The position numbers and the translations under genes were made by a program. Below the pieces are notes generated by a model. It was not told the origin of the DNA. It worked only from the letters and a program-made list of their open reading frames with translations, and made no database searches. From Gymnorhina tibicen (Eukaryota; Chordata; Aves; Passeriformes; Artamidae), in the NCBI GenBank assembly GCA_013399875.1, contig VXAZ01000587.1:1-64000 (forward strand): a stretch of DNA of 64,000 bases. Direction: 5' to 3'. Shown one piece after another: positions 24,801 to 34,070 of this stretch. Position 1 is the stretch's first letter; the number at the start of each line of letters is the position of its first letter.

Positions 24801-27262
24801 AAATAATCTGGCATTTGTTTGTGAAACAAGTCCTGTTTCTTTTTCTGGATGGCTCCTATTGAGCAGCTTTGCTGTTTATGGTCTCCCTCCGATCTTAGGA
24901 CTAATGCCAAAGAGTGAGAAACTCAGATTCATCTAGGGTACCCCAGTTTGTCATTTTTGACGTCGCAGGGTGTTAATTTTCCTAAGGAGGATGATGGCTT
25001 GGAACCCCTGAACAGTGGGGAAAATAATGGGAAGCTTTTTTCTTTCCGTTGTCACAGTGACCAAATGCTCTGTGCTGGCTGAAGAGAAAAAGCAGGGCAG
25101 TAAAGTTTGCCATGTGCCATTACAGCATCTCTGCTGGTGCTCTTAAAAGCAGTGCTGTTAAGGGGTTTTATGGTGGCTCAAGGAAATAGTTTAGGGAGAT
25201 GGATGTTGATGCACTGTCGTAAATACAATGTTTTTCAGCCCTGTATTTCAAGGGAAAATGTAATGCTGTCTTCCCAGCCTTTCTGTGGCAATAGTGTATA
25301 TAACAACCCTTATTCTCTCCTAGCATTCTCCTCAAGATTCACGTTTTTACTGTACCAAATGAACCAGAAAATTGATTGACTTGTGAATATTACATGCCTG
25401 TCTTCCACTTGCACTGGAAGTACACTAACTTGTTTTAAAAATTCATGCTCACATTAGCAGGTTCTTGATTAGCTCTAAACTACCCCTAAGTAATGGTCCC
25501 GAATCCAAACCCACGTGCAGTCTGCTCATGGCATGGCCGTGTAAGAGAAGCTGCTGATACCCTCCTCGTGTAGGAGATGCTTTGGTTCCTCCACCAAATC
25601 CACGTGTCTCTGATTTTGGGATCAGGATCTTGTGTGGAACGGTGTCAAACGCTTTGCACGAGGCCAGGCAGCCCGGGGATGTACCCCTGCTTTCTCCAGA
25701 GGTCATCACCCACAGGGGCAGTTTCTGGAGGAGGATCTCGCACTTGTTTCCAAGTCGAGTCATCTTAATTTCCAGCAGAGGCGTGGATTCCTACAGCTGC
25801 TCTTTCCATTACCTCCCTCCAGCAAGTCTGCTCAGTTTGGGTAGTGAGGCCAGGACCGAACACAGATTTTGGGGGAGGGGGCAGGTGGTGGTTCTCAGAG
25901 CTGTACCATGGAGGAAAGCCCGTGACACCTGTGTTCTGCAGTGATGTCTCTGTACGTGCAGCTGGTAATGCCACTGGCCTCTTCTTTTGCTGTCATGCAT
26001 CATTGAAATTGTCTAATTTGCTCTTTGCTACCATCTACAAATTGCTCGTAGCATTACAGCCCTTCAGATCTCTCTGTTGTTTAATGTATCTCTTGCGTAG
26101 GTATGTGGCTTAGGTTAAGATTCTATTAATATAATTCATGGAATTCGTGCTGGAGATTGGATTACATTGCCTGTTTTAGAAATGCAAAGTAAAAAATTGA
26201 GTGAAAAAATGTATTCTTGTAGAAAATTAGCAATTTTGGAGTGCAGGCAGGTTATTTTGACTATTTTTCCATCCAAATACTGTGCAGAATAGAATAAAAT
26301 ACGCAAAGCCATTTCATCTTTTCAAATTTTCATTATGTTTTAAATTGAAGCTTGCACTAATATTTTTTCTTTTATGTTTTCAAAGGAACTGGAAGAGCTC
26401 CGAAAGCAGGGTGAAATTATACCAGAGCTAATGTCAGAATGTGAATCTGTATCTGAACAATTACAGGTACAGTTTAGCAGTGAAATTAATTTCAAAATAG
26501 TTGGTACCTTTCCTTTTTTTTTTTTCCCTCGTAGCTGTACGCAATCAGTACATGGGAAGAGAACAGAAATGGGCAGCCTCGTCAGTGAAGTAAAATCCAA
26601 TCAGTAAATAAGCCATCACGCAAAGTAGAACTTAAAAAGAATACCAATAAATCCCGAAGTGCTGAACAAAGCAATTTTGTTCCTCAGACAGTATTTTCTA
26701 AGTTTGTTTTTCGGGGTTAAACCACCGTAGATAATTCTGTATGTAATTGATGGCACGGTGTCTAATTCTGCAGCTGTAGCAATGACAGAAATGTATGCAC
26801 AGTGCACGATTTAAATCCAGCTGAATTTGAAGATACCAACCAAATGACAAAGTCTGATGCAAAGCATCTTTTCCAGTTAATCTGTGTCCTTTCCTGTGTG
26901 GGCTTTTAATCAGACAAGCTCGTGTCAGTTGCTCTCAGAGGTGCTTGTGTTAATCAGTTTACAGAAGTTCAACCAAACTCTCACAGCCCAGCTGCCATTT
27001 GTTGCTTTAATCTGTGAAATGCTGTTCATCCTTCTTCTCTGTGATTCATCTTACTGTCTCTTTTGTCTTTAAGGCTGCTGAGAAAAAGAATAAAGATCTT
27101 GAAGAGAAAGTCAGAACGCTAAGGACAGAAGTTGAAGAGAGCAAACATAGGCAGACCAACCTTAAAACTGAATTAAAGAATTTTTTAGATGTACTAGACG
27201 GGAAGATAGATGAATTACATGATTTCCGACAAGGACTGTCTAAACTTGGGGTTGACAATTAG
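12701..27262 (+). CDS. HOMER2: HOMER2, Homer scaffold protein 2 (partial, seven 3' coding exons)
   Basis: Homer2 is a postsynaptic and Ca2+-signalling scaffold. Its N-terminal EVH1 domain binds PPxxF-type ligands (group I mGluRs, IP3 and ryanodine receptors, Shank, TRPC channels), and its C-terminal coiled coil tetramerises. The seven exons (12701-12832, 18925-19017, 20321-20460, 21971-22127, 24289-24399, 26386-26466, 27074-27262) join in frame to 300 codons. They encode the second half of EVH1 (FGLGF segment), the KFAEKFQE linker, the [10 protein letters not shown] segment, and a long heptad-rich coiled coil ending LSKLGVDN. With the 54 missing N-terminal residues this equals the human length of 354 exactly. 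The match is to HOMER2 rather than HOMER1 ([19 protein letters not shown], HDFRxGLSKLG). All introns are GT-AG. The first two coding exons and the promoter lie upstream of the window. Confidence 0.97.
14490..15110. promoter_or_regulatory. candidate conserved non-coding element in HOMER2 intron
   Basis: This AT-rich segment is rich in homeodomain-like cores (TTAATTATTG, GCATTAATCC, AGCCATTAATGAAAA, CTAATTACC) and lacks repeats. Its flanks are GC-richer and more repetitive. That texture is common in vertebrate enhancers, but conservation cannot be measured here, so this is only a candidate. Confidence 0.2.
16296..16360. repeat. interrupted poly-T tract with NN
   Basis: T-rich low-complexity sequence of about 65 bp with scattered C and G bases. 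It contains two undetermined bases at 16302-16303, which mark a sequencing or assembly uncertainty. Confidence 0.9.
17608..17637. repeat. (GT)n microsatellite
   Basis: GT dinucleotide run of about 14 units with one TA interruption, intronic in HOMER2. Confidence 0.9.
18925..19017 (+). CDS. HOMER2: HOMER2 coding exon: EVH1 tail and linker
   Basis: This 93-bp, phase 0/0 exon encodes 31 residues, [20 protein letters not shown] followed by the [11 protein letters not shown] segment. It corresponds to human residues 99-129. The acceptor is TTTTTCTAG and the donor CAG|GTTTGT. It covers the end of the EVH1 C-terminal helix and the start of the flexible linker. Confidence 0.97.
19018..20320 (+). other. 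HOMER2: HOMER2 intron, 1.3 kb, with candidate alternative exons
   Basis: No constitutive coding exon is seen. Near the 3' end it contains a candidate 27-nt microexon (20151-20177) and a second upstream acceptor, TCTTGCAG, at 20275 that would extend the next exon by 45 open nucleotides. No interspersed repeat is recognised. Confidence 0.7.
20151..20177 (+). CDS. HOMER2: candidate 27-nt in-frame alternative microexon of HOMER2
   Basis: A long pyrimidine tract ending CTTTGAACAG is followed by 27 nt and then the strong donor AGG|GTATGTGTG. The segment is phase 0/0, matches the junction between the neighbouring exons, and would insert nine residues, TSFAAKMKR, into the linker between the EVH1 domain and the coiled coil. 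The splice signals are seen in the sequence; use of the exon is inference. I know of no named Homer2 isoform with this insert. Confidence 0.35.
20321..20460 (+). CDS. HOMER2: HOMER2 coding exon: linker
   Basis: This 140-bp exon encodes [10 protein letters not shown] through [10 protein letters not shown] to KLKIALAQ and ends with the first two bases (AG) of a split serine codon (phase 2). Acceptor GTGCTGCAG, donor AG|GTGAAG. It corresponds to human residues 130-176. If the following intron is retained, translation stops after one extra codon (AGG TGA), giving an EVH1-plus-linker protein without the coiled coil. Confidence 0.96.
20461..21970 (+). other. HOMER2: HOMER2 intron, 1.5 kb
   Basis: No coding exon and no recognised repeat are present. 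The left part is AT-rich and contains AATAAA/ATTAAA-like hexamers (about 20744 and 21500) that could serve an intronic polyadenylation event. The right part (21530-21680) is a GC-rich, CpG-containing patch. Confidence 0.65.
21971..22127 (+). CDS. HOMER2: HOMER2 coding exon: start of coiled coil
   Basis: This 157-bp exon completes the split serine codon with its first base, then encodes 52 residues ([10 protein letters not shown] to [10 protein letters not shown]). It corresponds to human residues about 176-228 and begins the heptad-repeat coiled coil ([20 protein letters not shown]). Acceptor TTTTTCTCAG, donor AAG|GTAGAA. Confidence 0.96.
22128..24288 (+). other. HOMER2: HOMER2 intron, 2.2 kb
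   Basis: GC-moderate unique sequence. No coding exon or recognisable repeat is seen. An imperfect inverted motif around 23256-23296 (TAACTGATGTTAC...ATATCAGTTGTTAC) is visible but weak. Confidence 0.6.
24289..24399 (+). CDS. HOMER2: HOMER2 coding exon: coiled coil
   Basis: This 111-bp, phase 0/0 exon encodes 37 residues from [10 protein letters not shown] to ELQDKEL, matching human residues 229-265. It is charged, leucine-spaced heptad sequence. The acceptor is TTCTTAAAG and the donor CTG|GTGAGT. Confidence 0.96.
24400..26385 (+). other. HOMER2: HOMER2 intron, 2.0 kb
   Basis: No Homer coding sequence is seen. The intron contains an antisense CR1 ORF2 reverse-transcriptase fragment (about 25500-25760). 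Confidence 0.7.
25500..25760 (-). mobile_element. CR1 LINE ORF2 (reverse transcriptase) fragment, antisense
   Basis: The - strand around 25620-25670 encodes [11 protein letters not shown], a hallmark of the CR1/Jockey-clade reverse-transcriptase palm region. On the + strand the flanks read GTGTGGAACGGTGTCAAACG and the adjacent TTTGCACGAGGCCAGGCAG, both familiar from antisense CR1 copies. Downstream the frame loses similarity and carries stops, so this is a degenerate, inactive internal piece rather than a 3' tail. Its exact ends are uncertain. Confidence 0.8.
26386..26466 (+). CDS. HOMER2: HOMER2 coding exon: coiled coil
   Basis: This 81-bp, phase 0/0 exon encodes 27 residues, [20 protein letters not shown] then SVSEQLQ, matching human 266-292. 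It lies between TTTTCAAAG and a GTACAG donor. That donor is weaker than the others in the gene. Confidence 0.96.
26467..27073 (+). other. HOMER2: HOMER2 last intron, 607 bp
   Basis: Short AT-rich intron between GTACAG and TCTTTAAG. Nothing else is recognised in it. Confidence 0.8.
27074..27262 (+). CDS. HOMER2: HOMER2 terminal coding exon and stop
   Basis: This is the final 62 codons plus TAG (27260-27262). The peptide runs from [17 protein letters not shown] to [14 protein letters not shown] and carries the C-terminal leucine-zipper portion of the coiled coil that mediates Homer tetramerisation. It matches human residues 293-354, with the same terminal motif LSKLGxDN. Confidence 0.97.
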   Translation, partial: AAEKKNKDLEEKVRTLRTEVEESKHRQTNLKTELKNFLDVLDGKIDELHDFRQGLSKLGVDN

Positions 27263-28786
27263 ATGGCAATAGATCTTTTTGTAATCTAGGGTCTGGATGT
27301 TTGATGTTCTGTTGATCCCAAACGTGTGTTTTACAAAATATAACTAGAATGTTCCACTTGTTTGCATTGGTTTTGTACATAGAGGCTGAAAATTTGCTGT
27401 GGGGTTTTTTTGGTGGGTTTCTTTTTTGTTTGTTTGTTTGTTTATTTACCAAACCAATCGTGCTGCTCACTGAATTCTGTTGAGGTTAGAAACTTTCTAT
27501 ATTGCTGCTGTGGCTTTGTGAGTTTGGGAACAGGTAGAGGGTTCTGTCTCAGGAATCTGGAACTAGATCTACCTTAAAATGAATATGCAGTTAGTTGTTG
27601 CAGGGAAATTTATATCTTTCTTAAGGGCTGTTGCAACCATAGAAACAGAAAAGAAGTCTTTTTCTTGTCTGGACTATCAGCACTCTTAGCAGCATTGACT
27701 TTATTCCTTGGTGGAGCAGAGAGATCAGCTGGAGCCCCTGCAGTTTGTGAAATGTGCCTGTGATGAGCTGCAGTCAGGAGAACCACTTCACACAGATACC
27801 AGTATCTTTAGGGACCACGTCAATCAGGCCTGATTCACCAAAAAAAAGTGCAGTGGATCTCAGATAACCTCTGATAGAGGCTGCATGCTCTTGCCTGGAC
27901 CCATACAGCACAAAGTCAACAGAGCAGAAATGAGTTTCAGCTCTTGAAATCGTGTCTTACCCAGTCAGTGAGGACAGCTTCTCTTGCCTAGCAGATTCAC
28001 CTCCCTCTGGCCTTCAGTTTTGAACCCATGTAGTTCCATCATTGTGTGCATCTCTGAAAAATGCCCTCCTGAGTCTGGGGACCAGATATTTATTTTTAAA
28101 AGTGGTATGTTGCTGGTTTGTACAGGACTCATGCCCCTCTGCGTGCAGCTTGATTGTTGTTGATGACCTTCTGCAGCAGTGAGGAAGGAGACATTGATCT
28201 GGAAAGCATCATAAGGTTACTGGAAGATGTTGCTCAGAAGCAGATTTCTGCCCAGGAGACTGGCAGGGCGATGGCCACATGAAATCGAAGTCCTTTCCTA
28301 TGATTTCTGCATTCTCTGGGAGTAGGGTAGGAATTAGTCACCAAGTTAGATTGCACAAAAAAAACAAACCCCCTCAACCCGAGAGGCAGAAATGTTCTTT
28401 TATTCTTGAACCAATTATTCAGCAGCTCTGAGAGTGTTTTGAGAAATGCAAGGTCATGCCCTGGCCTTCAGTGAGAGGGAAGTTCAGTTCCTCACAGACG
28501 GGGATGTAAAAAGGGCCAGAGAGGAGAATCCAGCCCAAGCTTTGCTCTTTCCCCTAGGACTTCCTTCAGCTTCTTTCTCTTCTTTCTCCATAACCTGTTC
28601 TGAGTGTTTACATGGGATCTTAATTCATTCAGGAAGGTACTTTTGTGGACATTGTTATTTGCTTGGTGCAGACGGCAGCTTGGCTAAGCACCGTGTTGGT
28701 GCTTTCCAGCAGTGACTGATACAAAATGGCCACGCCTTTCTTGGAATTTTGGGGCTTTTTTTCTTTTTTTTTGGCACGTCTTGGTT

Positions 28787-28792
28787 ATTAAA
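28787..28792 (+). terminator. HOMER2: candidate poly(A) signal ATTAAA of HOMER2
   Basis: An ATTAAA hexamer lies about 1.5 kb after the stop, followed within 30 nt by a GT-rich stretch (GGTGGGTTGTAG) that resembles a downstream element. Confidence 0.4.
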
Positions 28793-29082
28793 GTGACCTT
28801 TAAAAGAAAGGTGGGTTGTAGATGAAACACGCTTTGAATACTTTTTTGCAGATAAATATGTAATCCCCGTGGTGGAAATAGGATCTGTCTGCAATTGTCC
28901 CTTGAATTTTCATTTAATCTGTTGCTGTTACATTATTTCATGGCCTGTTTTTTTAGAATGGACTTTGAGTATTTTTGCTTTTACTCCTTTGAAACAATGG
29001 ATGTAAAACTGGGACCTTTCATAACCACTATGACCATTTAAGTCTCTTTTAAAAAAATGGTTGTAGGCTGTTGATACTTAAA

Positions 29083-29100
29083 AATAAAAATAAAAATAAA
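29083..29100 (+). terminator. HOMER2: triple AATAAA poly(A) signal cluster of HOMER2
   Basis: Three back-to-back AATAAA hexamers (29083, 29089, 29095) arise from an (AAAAAT)n run. They are the strongest polyadenylation signal after the HOMER2 stop, about 1.83 kb downstream. Confidence 0.5.
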
Positions 29101-30359
29101 AATCAGGTACATAGCATGTAGGCGTGTGAAAATTAGACTTTGCCAGCATGGAAGATTCAACAGTTGCATAATGTGGGGTTAGATCAGACTTCTCAAAATT
29201 GAAAATGACGTCAGAAACTGTGTGGTTGTGCACAAGTAGTCTCCATTTTTAGTCTTTTTATTTGATAGAAAGTCAGATACACACCATAATTTAGCAGGCA
29301 GCTCATCCTGCTTCTCCTCTCCTCCCATGCTGCTTTTTGGTCCCTGCATCAGCTGGGAACCGCAGGATAATACAATTAAGAGCTGCAAGCAGTACTGGCA
29401 GTCAGGGCCCTACTCCTCACCGTGGTTCATTGCTTTTGCACCAAGGACCCTGCTCTGTCTTCTTTTTCCTGTTGAGTAATCTTAGGGCTTGTCTCTTTGT
29501 TTTAACATAAATTACGTTTTTAATATGATGCTGGGTAAAAAGATGCAAAGGACTCCGTGGAAAAAATTGTATTCTTGGGGTTAATCCAGATCTTTGTTTT
29601 CCACATTAGTCGGGTCTAGCTCAGATGCAGTTCATTAGGAATGTATTAAGCCACTCTTAAATTGCAAGAGAAGTGTTTCCGTGGGATTGCATCGATAAAA
29701 CAGATGGAGTTTGATGCTGGCACATTAAGCCAGTGCATGGCACTGACACAGGCAGTTATTTCTGGGTGCTTTGTGCCCACCAGAGGAACAGTGGAGTGTC
29801 CTTAAAGAAATCCCTGCCCTGTCTCTTCTATCTTGCCCCAGATGTGTGTATCACATATCTGTTGTTGCTCTGATGTTGAGTTGTTAGGGATGCCTGCACA
29901 CAGCTTCGTGCTGTGGGAATCTCCATCCTTCAAGCATCCAAGGGCTTGTTATGATTGCCTTCTTTCTTCTTCCTTCCTGACAGCAGTAAGTTGAGAGCTT
30001 CTATGTATAATCACCTAAACCCACCCCCCAAATGCCATCTCTTTCAGCCTTTCCCTCTCTTTCACTGGATTTTTCCTCTTCAAGAGCAAAAAGCGTGGTG
30101 AGAAGAGGCAGTGCATGCTCTGAGGTGTGTTTGGGCACCAACTGCAGCTGCCCCTCTCTGGCCTGTCCCTGCCCCAGGACACTGAAGGTGCCACACACTG
30201 CTTAGTCCTCGATGCTCTCTGGTGGCCCAGCTCTAACCCGTGTGCCAAACTGAGAGCCTCACACTGCTCCTCTGGGACTCCTCCCAGCACTGAAATGCCT
30301 CCTCTGTCCTGATGGGACCACCAGAGCAGCCAGCCTTCCCCCACCAAAACGCACACACC

Positions 30360-30399
30360 GTCCTGTGGGTGCCCTGAGGGTCCTGTGGGTGCCCTGACC
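30360..30399. repeat. 20-bp tandem duplication, two copies
   Basis: TCCTGTGGGTGCCCTGAGGG and a near-identical second copy follow directly on one another. Minor local duplication. Confidence 0.75.
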
Positions 30400-32989
30400 C
30401 TCCTTCTGCGCGCAGCTGGAATTCCGCCCGTCCCCGCGGGCACCATGAATTCAGCTGGCAGACGCCTGCTTAGGGATGGCCCTAAACTCTGCCAGGGCCA
30501 AAAAATACTCGTCCCTGTCCCAGAGAGGATCTGCAGAGTTTGGTTTTATTTGTTACGCAGTGCTGGACAAGTCCTGGTTTCCCTGTGCCGTCAGCAGTGC
30601 CTTGGCCAGCTCTCCGCTTCCACCCGGCCTGAGCAGAGGTTGATGGGCGGCTGCACCTCACCCTGGGCGAGTGTGAGTTCCCTTTCTGGACACAGGTTTC
30701 CTCCCTCTAAGTGGTTTTTATGGCAGGATCTCTCCTACCTCACGTACGTGTTCTTTCCTTATCAAAGGACGCGTGCTTGGCGCGTCCCGTGTGGGTTTGT
30801 GCCGGCTGCGCCTCCGCGGGTCCTGCCCGCCCGGCCCTCCTGGCATCAGCAGCCCGGGAGCTTTAGGGAGAAAAATCTGTGCTGGCCTCCTGTGACACCA
30901 GGGCAGAGTATCTTACTGACCTCCGGGTGAGATGCTTCTCTGAGGCGATGTTAGAGCTGCTGAATAACGGTGGGGTTTGAGGGTTTTAGGCAAAATGAGA
31001 AATAAACGGGTCTGCCTTGTGTTACATAAAAGCAAAAGTGACATAAAAGTGCATAGAACTGTTTTCGAGGGGAGAGAGTGCTCCACTGGATATATTATGT
31101 CACATTTTGGAAAAATACCTTAGTCTTATATTAGGAATAAATTATTTCAGAATAAAAAAACGGAACTTTATTGCACACTCAGAATAAAGTAGGTTAACCT
31201 TTTTGGGGTTTTATTATTTGGCTGAATCTTTTTTTGCCAATTTTGACTCAACTTCACAAGTAGTTCTGTTTGGCCTAGAAGTGCATTTTCAGCAAATGCA
31301 GTACTTTGTAGTGTTCTGTCTACACCTAATTGGTGTCTCCTTTGCTAAGTGAGCTCACTGGAAGAAAAATGTCTTTTCTTTGAGAAATTCAGCGCCACCT
31401 GTCATTTTCTAAGCATTCAGAAGATGCACTTTCTAAAAACAGTTGTACACTGGGTGCACCTGTGGCCAGAAAACAAACATTATGTAGACAGTATCTTTTT
31501 TCTGGACAAACACCTGATTTGGTTTTTATGTGAGCAGTTCAGGGAGGACAATTTTTTAAAGCTGCTCCATGAATTAAGGTGGGCAGGAAGGGTTTCTGCT
31601 GTTCTGCTGCTGTCCCTGCCACTGCCATTGTCTTACAAGGGTCCCAGCCAAAGCACTTGTGGTGCTAAGGGAGGTGCTCCCCTGCCCTGTGCAGCGTTGG
31701 CTTGGTGGCTTGTTGGACACAGGAAACGTCCCATTGGCAGCAGGGCACAAATTGTCCATAGACTTCTGATCTCTTCTCTATGCTGTTTAATTTTTTTCCC
31801 CAAGCATTTCTTTTTCTTTTCGTTGTTACTTTTTTGCCACCTTTGGCTGCATCATAAATGGCAGAAGGAAAATCCCCCGTTCCTGTCCCCACCTTGCAGT
31901 GGTGGGAGTTTCTCACCTACAAGACCGTGCCCTTCCTTGGGCTCTTCCAAAGAGTTATCTTGGCAAAACCCTTCAAAGCAGCAGTGGCTTGTAAGGAGTG
32001 TAGTGCTGTTTTCCTGAGCCTATGGATTTACGAAGAGAAAACCCCTGTCAGGGTGAGAAAAGCTCAGCTTAGCGTGTGCCCGATGCTGAATCCGAAGGGT
32101 GTAAGGGGAGGCGGTGGCAGCAGCACCAAATTTTTTGGACTGTTGTTTCAGGAGAGGTTTCAGTGAAAGATGTGCTCTGCCCACAAGCTGTGGATGTCTG
32201 GATGGCCACACCGACCCACCAGCTCACCCACCTTTGTCCGGGCAGCCCAGGGCTTATCAAGCCCGTAAATATCAAGGAGCCCTCAGCATATCACGCAGGT
32301 GGCGGTGTGAGGGATGGAAGGGCAGCGTGCACACACACACAGCTGAGAGAGCAGGGCAGCCACGGCTCTGGTTATGGTCAGACACTTCCAGTCAAAACCA
32401 GGAAAAGCTGTTTCTGTCGCACAGGGCCTCAGCAGTACCAGGGACCTTGCAGAAGGGCAGGTCCAGCTGCCGGGAGGTGAGGGGCAGCACGGAGTCCCAG
32501 GCTGGGCTGGCAGGCTCTGGTTGTGGGCACGATTTAGCGATGGTAAGACAGAAAGCCACCCTAAGGTCGTTCTTCTTTCCATGGGTCGTGTTCAACAAGC
32601 TCCTGTGTGTCAGGCAAAAGCCATACACAGCCACAAGATGAACCCAGAGACACCTGCAGCCAGAGAGCCCCGGCTGGCACACACAGCCTGGCCAGGGATG
32701 CTGTGCCTGCAGTCCCGGGAGCTCGGCAGGGCTTGAGGCTCACCTTTGGAATGTCAACCTGACGTGAAGTTTGCACATCCTAAATACCATTCTCTGTGGT
32801 AAACGAGGAGGTACCCGAAGTGAAATAGAGCCAGGAGGTGAATGATAAATGTGATGAAAGTGCTTCCCAAAGGAGGGCTCTCCTGCAGGCTGTGGGCAGA
32901 GCTGGTCCTGGCCAGGAGGGCTTTGCTTGCATCCCTGGGGGATGTCGGATGTCCAACCTTTGATTTTCTACTGTGTTTTGTGTTAGCTC

Positions 32990-33001
<12 letters not shown>

Positions 33002-33036
<35 letters not shown>
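33002..33036. repeat. T35 mononucleotide run
   Basis: Thirty-five uninterrupted T, with T-rich sequence before it and an undetermined base 38 bp after it (33074). Length in the assembly is unlikely to be exact. Confidence 0.9.
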
Positions 33037-33039
<3 letters not shown>

Positions 33040-33079
33040 GTTGCCCGGAAATACTGTTTTTACATAAAGGTGCNAGGTA

Positions 33080-34070
33080 GCCTGGACATACAGTCTTCAG
33101 ATGAAGGTGCCTATACCTCCAAAAATTTTATATGCACATTTTGAAATTTAGTTAATTTAGTTACCACATAGAAATGGTACGTACAAGAAAGGCACTTGAG
33201 AAAAAATCTGTCCGCTCTTGTATTTTTGTTTGGGTTGGGTTTGTTTGGGTTTTTTTTAACACTGGCCAGCAATAATTATTTTAGCCATATACTAGCTAAA
33301 AACACCGATATGTAATGTAAGATTTGTGAACTAAGCTTCTAAGTTTGCAGGATTCTGATTAACCTGGGTATGTGATGAGGAAGCTATGCTCAATAAAAGA
33401 GTATTTTGCAGCATTTAGATGTTTTCATTGAATTGCCTAATAGTGGTCATGAACATTATATTCTATAAAGCTCATCATGAATGACAAACAAAGCACATCG
33501 TTTTTAACATGAATATATCCCTTGTAGTTGAAAGTTCTGAGAGTGTTCTAGTGTGGTCTGCTATACCAAAATATTTAGATTATTATGAGATTTCAGTACT
33601 AAAGATAAACATACACCCTGTTTTTACTGTTTCAAGTAAAGTTTAGTGAATGACTGACAATTTGTTGATATACAACTGTGGGAAAACACTGCAGTGCTCT
33701 AAATGTATATTTTTATTTGGGTTTATTATATTTAGTATATGTTTTAATGAAAACTGAAGTGTTTACTACAGTTGGATCATTGTAAAAACATCTCTTACCT
33801 CATCATTTTGTCTGCTGTAAAAAAGTACTATCCTCTTTTTTCTTTCTTTTTTCAAATCATAGACAGTCAACGTTATTTAGGCTCCTAGTAGCAGTAAATG
33901 CTGGGTTTTATATCTATAAAATGAAAACTTGATTTTTTTCTTTATGAACTTATTATATAACTTTGTGATTTTTATCTGATTTTATTGTAACATAAAGTTG
34001 TTTTATGTAAAAATATATAGTTTAAGTAAAATCTCTTGTCTCACTGTCTTCATTGACTTGTTAAAGAAAA
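33080..34070 (+). other. AT-rich block with 3'-UTR-like texture
   Basis: About 1 kb of strongly AT-rich, repeat-free sequence with a CAATAAAAGAG at about 33391-33401, several TGTAAA/TATATTT motifs and no open frame. It resembles the distal 3' UTR of a vertebrate brain gene more than the GC-richer sequence on either side. It could be an extended HOMER2 3' UTR, the end of a non-coding transcript, or a conserved non-coding block. The sequence alone does not decide. Confidence 0.25.

Larger units (their letters stand above)
27263..29120 (+). other. HOMER2: HOMER2 3' UTR (probable)
   Basis: This non-coding stretch follows the HOMER2 stop. It contains a GTTT-type run (about 27425-27443), an ATTAAA at 28787-28792 followed by a GT-rich segment, and a triple AATAAA cluster at 29083-29100. 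Either could define the mRNA end. The extent is inferred from these signals only, and alternative polyadenylation is likely. Confidence 0.55.

Noticed and set aside
25449..25763. Host gene encoding the [11 protein letters not shown] peptide
   Set aside because: The peptide is the reverse-transcriptase signature of a CR1 LINE; the flanks are degenerate, so it is a dead transposon fragment.
31349..32017. 222-codon open frame on the + strand
   Set aside because: Composition is skewed by T-rich DNA, there is no family resemblance, and initiation context and conservation support are absent.
33002..33036. Poly-A tail of a processed pseudogene on the - strand
   Set aside because: No open frame, recognised gene or convincing poly(A) signal precedes the A-run on the - strand, and no target-site duplication was found.
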